The translations under genes and the position numbers were made by a program. Below are positions 32,553-40,804 of a stretch of DNA of 45,794 nucleotides, piece after piece (the first letter of the stretch is position 1; each line of letters opens with the position of its first letter). The stretch is taken from contig UQPZ01000012.1 of the NCBI GenBank assembly GCA_900543145.1, positions 1 through 45,794 of the forward strand. The letters are read 5' to 3'. This DNA comes from an uncultured Ruminococcus sp. (lineage in GTDB: Bacteria; Bacillota; Clostridia; Oscillospirales; Ruminococcaceae). The notes beneath the pieces are model-generated. The model worked only from the letters and a program-made list of their open reading frames with translations, did not search any database and had not been told where the DNA came from.

Positions 32553-34184
32553 ATGGCTTTATATCTTACTGTAGGCGCAGCTATAGCGATCATCTGCGTT
32601 GTTTTTAACAAAATTTCCAACAAAATAGGAGTACCGATGCTGTTTGCCTTTATTCTTCTTGGAATGCTCTTCGGCTCTGACGGATTATTTAAAATACGTT
32701 TTGAGAACTTTGAATTTGCTGAGAAGATATGTTCGGTATCGCTGATTTTCATTATTTTTTACGGAGGTTTCGGAACTAAGTGGTCAAGCGCAAAAAAGGT
32801 AGCGGCTAAAAGTCTGCTGCTTTCCTCCGCAGGTACCTTGCTTACAGCATTCCTTACAGGACTTTTCTGTCATTATGTTCTCAGGTTCTCAATGGCTGAG
32901 AGTATGCTGGTCGGAGCGGTTTTAAGCTCGACGGACGCCGCTTCGGTATTTAATATACTGCGTTCTAAAAGCCTGAACCTGAAATACGGCACTGCTTCGG
33001 TCCTTGAGCTTGAAAGCGGAAGCAACGATCCTTGGGCGTATATGCTGACGATAATTGTGCTTTCGGTAATGAGCGGAGGAGTATCCGGCTGGAAAACTGC
33101 ATATATGCTGTTTGCTCAGATATTTTACGGACTTGGTATCGGCGTGCTTATTGCGCTTGGTGCAGTCTGGGCGCTTAAAAATATTGAATTTGAGTCAGAC
33201 GGCTTTGATACTATTTTTATTGCGGCGGCTGCGGTATTATCATATGCTCTGCCTGCACTGGTGGGAGGCAACGGGTATCTCAGCTGTTATCTTGTCGGTA
33301 TCGTACTGGGAAACAGCAGAATAAAGAATAAAAAAGCTCAGGTTCATTTCTTTGACGGACTTACAGGACTTATGCAGATACTGCTTTTCTTTCTGCTCGG
33401 ACTGCTGTCGTTTCCGTCGCAGATACCAAAGATCATAATTCCTTCCCTGCTTATAGCGGCGGCGCTGACGTTTATTGTAAGACCGATAGCTGTAGGTATT
33501 CTTATGCTTCCTTTCAGGGCTAAGCTTGATCAGATAGCCGTTGTTTCATGGGCGGGTCTAAGGGGAGCGACCTCTATAGTATTTGCAATACTTGCCACTG
33601 TATCAGACGCGTACACTAAAAGCGATGTATTTCATATAGTTTTCTGCGTCGTTCTGCTGAGTATAGGCATACAGGGAACGCTTCTTCCTAAGGTTTCGCA
33701 ATGGTTTGGTATGATAGACGATGAAGAAAGCGTAATGAAGACATTTACCGATTATTCAAATGAAACGGAAATTCAGTTTATACGTCTTAATATAAAGAAA
33801 GCTCATCCTTGGATAGACCTGAAGATAAAGGAAATAAGCCTTCCCCCGGATACGCTTATTGTAATGATCTCAAGGGACGGGAGAACTGTTATTCCCAGGG
33901 GAAGCACCGTTATCTGCGAGGGTGATGTTCTGGTGCTCAGTGCGGTAGGTTATGAATCAAAGAAACCTGGAAATCAGCAGCTTTTGCTTTCGGAGGAGGA
34001 GATAACGCCGTCCCACGAATGGGCAGGAAAAACCGTTTCGGAAACCATTCCCCGCAATGTTCTGGTTGTTATGATCAAGCGAGGAGGAAAGACCATTATA
34101 CCTAACGGCAATTCAAGAGTTAAGCCGGGAGATGTTCTGGTGCTTCACACTGCTGAAAGGGAGCTGCTGGGACTTGAGCAGTAA
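32553..34184 (+). CDS. K+/H+ (or Na+/H+) antiporter of the CvrA/NhaP2 type
   Basis: 543 residues. About 12-13 membrane helices of the CPA1 family up to residue 385 (LFGSDGLF, IIFYGGFGTKW, SSTDAASVFNILRSKSLNLKYG with the ion-site Asp, LELESGSNDP, WAGLRGATSIVFA). Then follow two TrkA-C (RCK-C) domains, near 410-472 (DTLIVMISRDGRTVIPRGST) and 485-540 (NVLVVMIKRGGKTIIPNGNS). The cytoplasmic pair suggests ligand gating by a nucleotide or similar molecule. E. coli CvrA carries one such domain, so the pair is notable. Faces the KefB-like antiporter gene across a shared terminator. Confidence 0.92.
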   Translation: MALYLTVGAAIAIICVVFNKISNKIGVPMLFAFILLGMLFGSDGLFKIRFENFEFAEKICSVSLIFIIFYGGFGTKWSSAKKVAAKSLLLSSAGTLLTAFLTGLFCHYVLRFSMAESMLVGAVLSSTDAASVFNILRSKSLNLKYGTASVLELESGSNDPWAYMLTIIVLSVMSGGVSGWKTAYMLFAQIFYGLGIGVLIALGAVWALKNIEFESDGFDTIFIAAAAVLSYALPALVGGNGYLSCYLVGIVLGNSRIKNKKAQVHFFDGLTGLMQILLFFLLGLLSFPSQIPKIIIPSLLIAAALTFIVRPIAVGILMLPFRAKLDQIAVVSWAGLRGATSIVFAILATVSDAYTKSDVFHIVFCVVLLSIGIQGTLLPKVSQWFGMIDDEESVMKTFTDYSNETEIQFIRLNIKKAHPWIDLKIKEISLPPDTLIVMISRDGRTVIPRGSTVICEGDVLVLSAVGYESKKPGNQQLLLSEEEITPSHEWAGKTVSETIPRNVLVVMIKRGGKTIIPNGNSRVKPGDVLVLHTAERELLGLEQ

Positions 34185-34189
34185 CAAAG

Positions 34190-34230
34190 AAAACGTACGG
34201 ACACAAGCTGAGTCCGTACGTTTTATGTTT
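34190..34230. terminator. Two-way terminator between the antiporter genes
   Basis: AAAACGTACGGAC (34190-34202) pairs perfectly with GTCCGTACGTTTT (34212-34224) around 9 nt. Arms start with A and end with T, so it can stop transcription on both strands; both flanking genes end within 30 bp. Confidence 0.85.
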
Positions 34231-34251
34231 TATAAGTATTTCAGATGAGCT

Positions 34252-35511
34252 TTATTCTTCGGAAAGATCCTGAAGCTCTTTTTCATATTCGGCAAAGCCT
34301 TCAATAGACTTTGTTATTTCATCGCTTGAGGGAGCAGAATGGTCGTTCCTGAACACCAGCTTCAGCAGTATCGGGGTAATGATCGTTGTAGCTACGACCA
34401 TTATTACTATAGGAGCGAATACCTCGTCGCCCATAAGACCTATCTTTTGTCCTTTGGCGGCAACGATAAGGGCAACCTCTCCGCGGGAGATCATACCTAC
34501 GGCGATCTGAACAGACTCCTTATTTGTATACCGGCATAGCTTTGCGCCTAGACCGCAGCCAATTATTTTAGTCATGACCGCTATTACAAAAATAAGAACG
34601 GTAAAAAGTACAAGTGTGCCGGACATATTCATCTTTGTCATTTTAAGGCCTATACTTGCAAAGAATACAGGGGAAAGGAGCAGATACGACATGGTTTCAA
34701 AGCGGTTTGAGATATACTTTACTCTCGGGCTGTTTGAGATAGCAAGGCCTGCAACGAATGCGCCGGTAATATCGGCTACTCCGAAGGCTCTTTCAGCGAT
34801 CCATGCCATCAGCAGGCAGAATACAAAGGAAACTATAACGTGACGGCGAAGGTCCTTTTTATCACGGTTTCTCCATTTTTCAAAAACAATATGGTAAAGG
34901 ATTGCAGAAAGTACTGCAAAAACAAAGAATCCAAGGATCTTGAGCAGTACAGTCCATATCTTTACTCCGTCGCCTGCAAGGCTCGTAACAACGGTAAGCG
35001 CAATTATACCCAGAATATCGTCTATAAGCGCCGCTCCGAGAATAGCGTTTCCGGCTCGTGTGGAAAGCTTTCCAAGCTCCTTAAGAGTTTCAACGGTAAT
35101 TGAAACAGAGGTTGCTGTAAGAACGATTCCGATAAAGATAAACTGGAGAGTTCTTGAGGTAGGCAGATTATCGTTTGCGCCTATATTGAACGCCCACGCA
35201 AGTCCGAAGCCTCCCGCAAGGGGAACGAGAACTCCGAGCAGAGCGATAAGGAAAGACGCCTTTCCTGTTTTTTTAAGCTCAACTATATCGGTTTCAAGTC
35301 CGGCGGTAAACATAAGCACAATAACGCCCAGCTCAGACAGCTCGGATATAAATTCTGTTTCCCTGACTATTCCGAGAACTGCCGGGCCGAGAATAAGTCC
35401 CGCGCAGAGAGCGCCCACTACCTGAGGGAGCTTTATACGCTTTGTAACAAGTCCGAGAAATTTTGTTGACAGCAGAATAATAGCTATAAAGAATATATAA
35501 TCATACTCCAT
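34252..35511 (-). CDS. CPA2-family cation/proton antiporter (KefB-like)
   Basis: 419 residues from ATG 35511 (MEYDYIFFIA); GAAAGGA lies 11 nt upstream, and the longer open frame to 35550 has no ribosome site. About 12-13 helices with family motifs LPQVVGALCAGLILGP, VLMFTAGLETD, ILGAALIDDILG (the double-Asp ion site) and ISRGEVALIVA. No RCK or USP domain follows, only a charged tail (EITKSIEGFAEYEKELQDL). Direction of transport and ion choice cannot be told from sequence. Confidence 0.92.
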   Translation of the reverse strand: MEYDYIFFIAIILLSTKFLGLVTKRIKLPQVVGALCAGLILGPAVLGIVRETEFISELSELGVIVLMFTAGLETDIVELKKTGKASFLIALLGVLVPLAGGFGLAWAFNIGANDNLPTSRTLQFIFIGIVLTATSVSITVETLKELGKLSTRAGNAILGAALIDDILGIIALTVVTSLAGDGVKIWTVLLKILGFFVFAVLSAILYHIVFEKWRNRDKKDLRRHVIVSFVFCLLMAWIAERAFGVADITGAFVAGLAISNSPRVKYISNRFETMSYLLLSPVFFASIGLKMTKMNMSGTLVLFTVLIFVIAVMTKIIGCGLGAKLCRYTNKESVQIAVGMISRGEVALIVAAKGQKIGLMGDEVFAPIVIMVVATTIITPILLKLVFRNDHSAPSSDEITKSIEGFAEYEKELQDLSEE

Positions 35512-35775
35512 TTTTTGATCATTCCTTTCCGGAAAAAGCCGAAGCGGCACAAAAATTGCGATCCGCAGAATATTATCTGCAAATCGCCTTTGATTTCAAT
35601 TCCAGTTTCATATTATACAGCTTTGTTATGTTTTTGTCAATCTTTCGATGCGAATTTCGCCTAATTAGCCAATTTAATTTTTGAAAAAAAGGTTTTCAAA
35701 TGCAATATGCACAATAGTTCTTTGTACGTTAAATAATCGGCTTATGAAATTTAAAATAAAGTTTTTAAATAAGGA
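35512..35775. other. Gap between the KefB-like and gtrA-like genes
   Basis: 264 bp of AT-rich DNA. A weak hairpin GCGAT-n-GCAGA / TCTGC-n-ATCGC lies near 35557-35586. It is upstream of the antiporter gene and downstream of gtrA. Nothing else was recognised. Confidence 0.3.
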
Positions 35776-36303
35776 TCATGCTGTTTTTTTAAATACAAAA
35801 AGCTTGCTGATAACATAATTAAGAACCAGCACAACTACCGAAGCTATTATCTTCATTGGGTTTTCATTTATGCTGAGAGCCTGAACGCCGATATTCATCA
35901 TTACTGTTTCTACGATAAGAGTAAAAATCCTCCCCCCGTAAAATGCCGCGGCTTCTCTGAAAACAGCCTTTCTTCCGTAGGATATTGATTCAAATACCCA
36001 GATCCTCGCAGTTACATACGAGAAAGTAACGGCGCAGATCCATGATATGATATTGCTTACGGTAACCGCCGTATCTACAGGTATGCCGAATATTGATATA
36101 TCAGGCAGCTTTATAAGTGCTGCGGCGATAAAAAACGATACAAAGCTTATAACGGTAGTCCATGCTCCGAAAAACAGATAGAGTAATATTTCCTTGTTTT
36201 TTCTGTAAATAGGTTCAAATTTCTTTAAAAAGCCGCAGCTCATTATTCTGTCAAAGATGTCAGGCTTTTTTTCTTTTGCTTTTAATTCTTCCTTTTGTTC
36301 CAT
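35776..36303 (-). CDS. GtrA-family membrane protein
   Basis: 175 residues from ATG 36303 with GGAGGA 7 nt upstream; the open frame extends to 36375 but without a ribosome site. A charged N-terminal 50 residues (EQKEELKAKEKK) is followed by four helices (near 45-68, 80-104, 120-142, 150-170). Motifs YLFFGAWTTVISF, TFSYVTARIWVF and VLNYVISKLFVF are typical of GtrA-like proteins, which help move lipid-linked sugars in cell-wall glycan synthesis. Single gene. Confidence 0.88.
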   Translation of the reverse strand: MEQKEELKAKEKKPDIFDRIMSCGFLKKFEPIYRKNKEILLYLFFGAWTTVISFVSFFIAAALIKLPDISIFGIPVDTAVTVSNIISWICAVTFSYVTARIWVFESISYGRKAVFREAAAFYGGRIFTLIVETVMMNIGVQALSINENPMKIIASVVVLVLNYVISKLFVFKKTA

Positions 36304-36382
36304 TGCTTCCTCCGAATTTATTTTTATGGATCGTTCCGCTTTAACAATTATACAGCATATTTTTATTAATTTCAAGTTATTA

Positions 36383-36411
36383 TTGATTTTCAGCAGAAAA
36401 TATGTTATTAT
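36383..36411 (+). promoter_or_regulatory. Sigma-A promoter of the corC operon
   Basis: TTGATT (36383-36388), 17 bp, TATTAT (36406-36411), 57 bp before the ATG at 36468. It diverges from the gtrA-like gene. Confidence 0.55.
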
Positions 36412-36467
36412 AACTATATCTGAACATTTAAAAATATTAATTTTTTATCGGGAGAGCAATTTTTATT

Positions 36468-37718
36468 ATGATACCATTTGTTATAGTGATCCTTCTTGCG
36501 CTTTCGGCGGTATGCTCCGCTACTGAAACAGCCTTTTCGTCTGTTAACAGGATAAGGCTGAAAAATCTTGCGGCGGGCGGAAGCAAAAGCGCACAGAAGG
36601 CGCTGGATATTACAGAGAATTTTGACAAGGCGCTTACTGCCATACTTATCGGAAACAACGTTGTGAATATCTGCTCGTCGTCGCTTGCCACAGTCTTTTT
36701 TACCGAAAAGTTTGGAAGCGGAAGCGTCGGTATCGCAACGCTTGTAATGACCGTATTGGTGCTTATTTTCGGTGAAATACTTCCGAAAAGTCTTGCAAAG
36801 GAAAATTCAGAGAGCTTTTCAATAGCAATGGCTCCGCTGCTTTCCGGCTTTATGTTTATTATTACTCCGCTTATTGCAGTTTTTACCGCAATAAGAAAGC
36901 TTGCATCAAAGCTTGTGGGACATAAGAACAGTCAGCCGTCTGTTACCGAGGAGGAGCTAAAATATATTATTGAGGAGATCGAGGACGAGGGAGTTCTTGA
37001 GGAGCAGGAATCCGATCTTGTAAGGTCGGCGCTGGAATTCGATGAGATTACTATAGGCGAGGTGCTCGTTCCGAGGGTAAATGTCGTAGCAGTCGAAAGA
37101 GGAGAAAGCATTGAGAAGATCAGGGAAATATTCATGGAGAATAAGTTTTCCCGCCTGCCTGTCTATGAAAAGACTATAGACAGTATAGTCGGAATTATAC
37201 ATGAATCTGATTTTTATGAAATGTACATCGGAGGCAGGAAGGATATTTCGGCGATCATGAATACTCCGATATATATTTCTGAAAACAAGCGTATCTCCGA
37301 GGGCCTTCGGGAAATGCAGAAGGCGAAGATCCATATGGCTGTAGTTGTTGACCAGTACGGCGGAACTGAGGGTATTTGTACTCTTGAAGATATTATAGAA
37401 GAGCTTGTGGGAGAGATCTATGACGAGAGCGACGAGGAGGATACATCGTTTGTTAAGCTGGGAGAGAACAGGTATCAGGTTTCAGCCGAGCTTTCGGTAA
37501 GCGACTTTCTTGACAGGCTTGATCTGCCTGAGGATACTATAGAAACTGAAAGAACCTCTATGGGGGGCTGGATAATGGATATTATAGACAGAGTTCCTGA
37601 GCAGAACGAATTTATATCCTATGGAATATTCAATATGACGGTTATTATGGAGGATGAGCAGAAAATAGACAGTATAAAGGTACGCATTCGTGATACAGCC
37701 GAAAAGGAGGAGAGCTGA
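36468..37718 (+). CDS. CNNM/CorC-HlyC-family transporter-like protein with CBS pair
   Basis: 416 residues. An N-terminal DUF21/CNNM membrane domain (about 1-170, with SAVCSATETAFSSVNRIRLK and GEILPKSLAKEN) is followed by a CBS pair (about 195-315, LVPRVNVVAVERGE and VVVDQYGGTEGICTLEDIIE) and a C-terminal CorC-HlyC domain (about 330-405, SMGGWIMD). The family is linked to magnesium efflux and is often misnamed hemolysin. First gene of a same-strand group with the small membrane protein, yjbR and the Cys-rich gene. GGGAGAG precedes the ATG. Confidence 0.93.
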   Translation: MIPFVIVILLALSAVCSATETAFSSVNRIRLKNLAAGGSKSAQKALDITENFDKALTAILIGNNVVNICSSSLATVFFTEKFGSGSVGIATLVMTVLVLIFGEILPKSLAKENSESFSIAMAPLLSGFMFIITPLIAVFTAIRKLASKLVGHKNSQPSVTEEELKYIIEEIEDEGVLEEQESDLVRSALEFDEITIGEVLVPRVNVVAVERGESIEKIREIFMENKFSRLPVYEKTIDSIVGIIHESDFYEMYIGGRKDISAIMNTPIYISENKRISEGLREMQKAKIHMAVVVDQYGGTEGICTLEDIIEELVGEIYDESDEEDTSFVKLGENRYQVSAELSVSDFLDRLDLPEDTIETERTSMGGWIMDIIDRVPEQNEFISYGIFNMTVIMEDEQKIDSIKVRIRDTAEKEES

Positions 37719-37719
37719 T

Positions 37720-38211
37720 ATGCCTAAGCAGATAAAAAAGGACGGACTTAAAAGTCGAGATAAGAAAAGCCGTATAGCTGCTGTAATTTCAATGATTTGT
37801 GCATTTGCTTTCACGGCAGCGGTAATAGTGCTGATGCCTTCTCTTGTTAAGGACGGCAGCGCTGTCAAGGCGTCGGTGATCACTGCGGCTTATGCAGTTT
37901 TTACGCTGAGCTGTGCACTTCATTCCGTGTTTTCTTTTCTTTGCTATAAAAATGAGGATAACTTCACCGCCTTGTTTCAGGGCATAGTTTCAGCCATGAG
38001 CGCTTTTTTATGCCTTGTAAATTTCAGGTTTATGACGGTCCTTCTGCTTTCGGGTCTAAAGATGGACTCGGCGGCTCAGAAGCTTGCGGGAAATCAGACA
38101 ATGACGGAATTTGTGGTTTCTCAGACCTCGGGCTGGCTATGTATGGTGATTTCGGCAGCGGCTATGATAATTCTCGGTATTCTCGGAGTAATCAGGCTTA
38201 TCAGAAAATAA
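37720..38211 (+). CDS. Small four-helix membrane protein, unknown
   Basis: 163 residues from ATG 37720; GGAGGAG lies 7 nt upstream inside the end of corC, whose stop is one base before. A basic N-terminus (MPKQIKKDGLKSRDKK) precedes four helices near 20-40, 52-72, 85-108 and 132-158. No family recognised. Tight coupling suggests a role with the CorC-like protein. Confidence 0.8.
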   Translation: MPKQIKKDGLKSRDKKSRIAAVISMICAFAFTAAVIVLMPSLVKDGSAVKASVITAAYAVFTLSCALHSVFSFLCYKNEDNFTALFQGIVSAMSAFLCLVNFRFMTVLLLSGLKMDSAAQKLAGNQTMTEFVVSQTSGWLCMVISAAAMIILGILGVIRLIRK

Positions 38212-38224
38212 AGGAACGGTATTC

Positions 38225-38578
38225 ATGACAAAGGAACAGCTTACGGAATACTGCGGTTCGCTTCCCGGAGCGGTAATCGACAGGCCGTTTACAGAAGATT
38301 TTGAAAGCGTAGCGGCAAGGCATAGAAAAAGCAGAAAATGGTTCGCTCTTCTGATGAAGCTGAACGGACGATATATAGTTAACCTGAAATGCGAGCCTAT
38401 GGAGGCCGATATGCTGAGAGCGGCGTACAAGGGTGTAATTCCGGCGTATCATATGAACAAGACTCACTGGAATTCAGTTTATCTTGAAAGCGACGTTTCG
38501 GACAGCGAGTTGAAGAATATGGTATATGAAAGCTATCTGCTTACCAGCGGCGGAATAAGAACAAAAGCGAAAGGGTGA
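38225..38578 (+). CDS. MmcQ/YjbR-family protein
   Basis: 117 residues, the usual length. Family features: EYCGSLPGAVIDRPF near the start, KWFALLMKLNGRYIVNLKCEP in the middle, and PAYHMNKTHWNSVYL toward the end. YjbR proteins have a CyaY-like fold and probably bind DNA; function is not established. AAAGGAACGG region precedes the ATG 13 bp after the previous gene. The next gene begins 5 bp after its stop. Confidence 0.9.
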   Translation: MTKEQLTEYCGSLPGAVIDRPFTEDFESVAARHRKSRKWFALLMKLNGRYIVNLKCEPMEADMLRAAYKGVIPAYHMNKTHWNSVYLESDVSDSELKNMVYESYLLTSGGIRTKAKG

Positions 38579-38583
38579 TAGAA

Positions 38584-38769
38584 ATGAGCGGTAATTCTTC
38601 ATGCTGCGAAACCTGCGCCAATTACGGCTATGACGACGAATATGACTGCTATGTCTGCGATATTGACCTTGACGAGGACGAAATGCAGAGGTTTATGAGC
38701 TTTTCGGATCATAACTGTCCCTATTACCGAAACGGCGACGAATATGCGGTAGTAAGGAAGCAGAACTGA
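38584..38769 (+). CDS. Small Cys-rich, acidic protein (DUF6472-like)
   Basis: 61 residues from ATG 38584. Cysteines at 7, 8, 11, 22, 25 and 45 (CCETC, CYVC, NCPYY) form two CxxC-type pairs plus a later Cys, so a zinc or iron knuckle is likely. Strongly acidic (DIDLDEDE). Seen in Clostridia as an uncharacterised family. AAAGGG precedes it in the end of yjbR. It is the last gene of the corC group. Confidence 0.75.
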   Translation: MSGNSSCCETCANYGYDDEYDCYVCDIDLDEDEMQRFMSFSDHNCPYYRNGDEYAVVRKQN

Positions 38770-38814
38770 CGAATCTGGTATTGTTTTGACTGAGAGCTTT
38801 GTATTTAAAAGCTA

Positions 38815-38843
38815 TTGATTTTTATAAATTATTGTTATATAAT
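38815..38843 (+). promoter_or_regulatory. Sigma-A promoter of the femAB-like gene
   Basis: TTGATT (38815-38820), 17 bp, TATAAT (38838-38843), 43 bp before the ATG at 38887. Confidence 0.65.
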
Positions 38844-38886
38844 AAGATTCAGTGCATTATTACGTTATGAGAGGGATTGTAAAAAT

Positions 38887-40002
38887 ATGGAGATAATAAA
38901 TAAAAATGACGAGGCGCTGCTCAGGGAATATGAGGATTTTGCTGAAAACAGCAGATACGGAAACTTCATGCAGTCGCTGCGCTGGCCTAAGGTAAAGGAT
39001 ACATGGGGCTGGGACGCTGTAATTTCAAGGGATAAGGACGGCAGGATACAGGGTACCTGCCTTGTTATAATCAAAAAGATACCAATATTCGGCTGTACTT
39101 TTCTTTATGCTCCTCACGGGCCTGTGTGCGATTGGAGCAATAAGGAGATAATGCAGGATCTGTTCGAGGGTATAAAGGTTCTTGCAAAAAAGCATAAGAG
39201 CTATCAGTTTATGTGGGATCCCTGCTTTGAGGAAAAGGACAGAGAGCTTTCTGAAATGATAGTCAGTATGGGCTTTACTCATATTTACGACGCACCCGAA
39301 CTTTCAACTATTCAGGCGAGAAATAACTATATGCTCAGAAATATTGAGGGAAAAACTCCTGACGAGGTAATGATGACCTTTAAATCAGACTGGAGAAACA
39401 GGATAAGAAAGGCTTCAAGAAAGGGCGTTGTATGCAGAGCCTGCGGAAAGGAAGCACTTGACGATTTTTATCCTATGATGCAGGCAACGGGAATACGGGA
39501 CGGCTTCTCCATACGATCAAAGGAATACTTTGAGAAAATGCTTGACGGACTGGGCGAGGAGCATTGCCGCCTGTTCGTATGTTACCTGAAAGACGAGGAA
39601 AGCGGTAAGGAAATACCTGTTTCCGGAGCAGTTACGACTCAGTACGCCGGAAAGACCTGCTACGTTTACGGCGCTTCGTCAAATCAATACAGAAACACCT
39701 ATCCGAATTATCTTATGCAGTGGACTATGATAAGCTGGGCGCTTGAGAATAATAATTTTATTTACGATTTTCAGGGTATTCCTTTTTATAAGGACGAAAC
39801 TCACCCCAACTACGGAGTTTATAAATTCAAAAAGGGCTTTAACGGAGAGGTCGTGACCTATGCGGGTGAATTCTTCTATATATTTATGCCTGTAAGGAAA
39901 AGGCTTGTGGATCTTTGCGAAAAGATCGTTATGAAGCTTCACGCAAGAAAGACCAAGAAGCTGATCGAGAACAGAAATAAGGAGTTTAATACGGAGCAGT
40001 AA
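38887..40002 (+). CDS. FemAB-family peptidoglycan bridge aminoacyltransferase
   Basis: 371 residues from ATG 38887; GAGAGGGA is 10 nt upstream, and earlier in-frame codons lie in the promoter. Two tandem GNAT-like folds. Family motifs: NFMQSLRWPKVKDTWGW near the start, FKSDWRNRIRKASRKGV near 165-181, VSGAVTTQYAGKTCYVYGAS near 248-267 and FIYDFQGIPF near 297-306. Such enzymes add amino acids from aminoacyl-tRNA to the lipid-II side chain. The long coiled insert of staphylococcal FemA is not evident, so it is closer to the FemX/MurM kind. Amino acid used is unknown. Confidence 0.92.
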   Translation: MEIINKNDEALLREYEDFAENSRYGNFMQSLRWPKVKDTWGWDAVISRDKDGRIQGTCLVIIKKIPIFGCTFLYAPHGPVCDWSNKEIMQDLFEGIKVLAKKHKSYQFMWDPCFEEKDRELSEMIVSMGFTHIYDAPELSTIQARNNYMLRNIEGKTPDEVMMTFKSDWRNRIRKASRKGVVCRACGKEALDDFYPMMQATGIRDGFSIRSKEYFEKMLDGLGEEHCRLFVCYLKDEESGKEIPVSGAVTTQYAGKTCYVYGASSNQYRNTYPNYLMQWTMISWALENNNFIYDFQGIPFYKDETHPNYGVYKFKKGFNGEVVTYAGEFFYIFMPVRKRLVDLCEKIVMKLHARKTKKLIENRNKEFNTEQ

Positions 40003-40036
40003 TTCCACGCCTGACAAACTGATCAATAGAATTAAT

Positions 40037-40069
40037 GCCGCGGAGATATAAACTCCTGCGGCGTTTTTT
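40037..40069 (+). terminator. Terminator of the femAB-like gene
   Basis: GCCGCGGAG (40037-40045) pairs with CTCCTGCGGC (40053-40062) with one bulged base, followed by GTTTTTTT. Confidence 0.75.
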
Positions 40070-40156
40070 TACGGCTGACGTACTTTGATCGGGCTGTTAT
40101 ACGGGTATTATAGTGAAATTGCACTCATGCGAATGTTTGTTTTGTGCAAAAAGCCC

Positions 40157-40186
40157 ATGACAAAATTTATTCAAATATGTTATAAT
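40157..40186 (+). promoter_or_regulatory. Promoter of the carD-like gene
   Basis: ATGACA (40157-40162), 18 bp, TATAAT (40181-40186), 51 bp before the ATG. Confidence 0.5.
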
Positions 40187-40236
40187 ATAAATATAAGAAT
40201 AATAATTTTATCAAACATGAAAGGAATGAGGCGGGT

Positions 40237-40755
40237 ATGCAGCTTTTACCGGAAGAATGTGTTATGTACTCGGCGGCGGGAGTGTGCCGTTTCAAGGAGA
40301 TAGTCAAGCGCTGCTTTGACGGAAAGAATGAACGCGAATATATGGTGCTGGTGCCTTACGCTTCGGATAAGTCAACGTATTATGTTCCCTGTGATATGGC
40401 AGATAAAAAGCTGAGAAAGCTTATGTCAAAGGAAGAGATATATGCGCTGATCGATTCTATACCGGATATAGAGCCGTGTCTATGCGGTGACAGGAACGAG
40501 AATAAGCTTATTTTTAATACAGTTATGAAAAGCGACAACTGTGAAAAGATTTTTTCTCTAATCAAATCACTGTATCTGAAGCAGGAGGACAAGCTCAGCA
40601 GCGGAGGTCATCTTTCGGCTACTGAGGAAAACGCTATGAAAGCGGCTGAGCATATGGTTTATCAGGAATTTGCGGCGGTTCTTGGAATAGCTCCTGAAAA
40701 CGTAAAGGAGTTTATTGCCGGTAGGATAGAAAACAGGCAGAAGAGCGATACATAA
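40237..40755 (+). CDS. CarD-family transcriptional regulator
   Basis: 172 residues. The N-terminal CarD/TRCF RNA-polymerase-interaction domain (about 1-62: CVMYSAAGVCRFKEIV and YYVPCDMADKKLRKLMSKEE) is followed by a helical C-terminal domain (about 70-165). CarD proteins bind the RNA polymerase beta lobe and affect open-complex stability. Mfd in this window carries the same interaction domain, so the two may compete for the polymerase. AAAGGAATGAGGCGGG precedes the ATG. Single gene. Confidence 0.9.
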   Translation: MQLLPEECVMYSAAGVCRFKEIVKRCFDGKNEREYMVLVPYASDKSTYYVPCDMADKKLRKLMSKEEIYALIDSIPDIEPCLCGDRNENKLIFNTVMKSDNCEKIFSLIKSLYLKQEDKLSSGGHLSATEENAMKAAEHMVYQEFAAVLGIAPENVKEFIAGRIENRQKSDT

Positions 40756-40757
40756 TC

Positions 40758-40795
40758 AAAGGCTTCCACAGTTTTTGTACTGTGAAAGCCTTTTT
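40758..40795. terminator. Terminator between carD-like and ROK genes
   Basis: AAAGGCTTCCACAGT (40758-40772) pairs with ACTGTGAAAGCCTTT (40779-40793) with one mismatch, followed by TTCTG. Arms begin with A and end with T, so it may also stop the convergent ROK transcript. Confidence 0.75.
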
Positions 40796-40804
40796 CTGTA
40801 GTTA

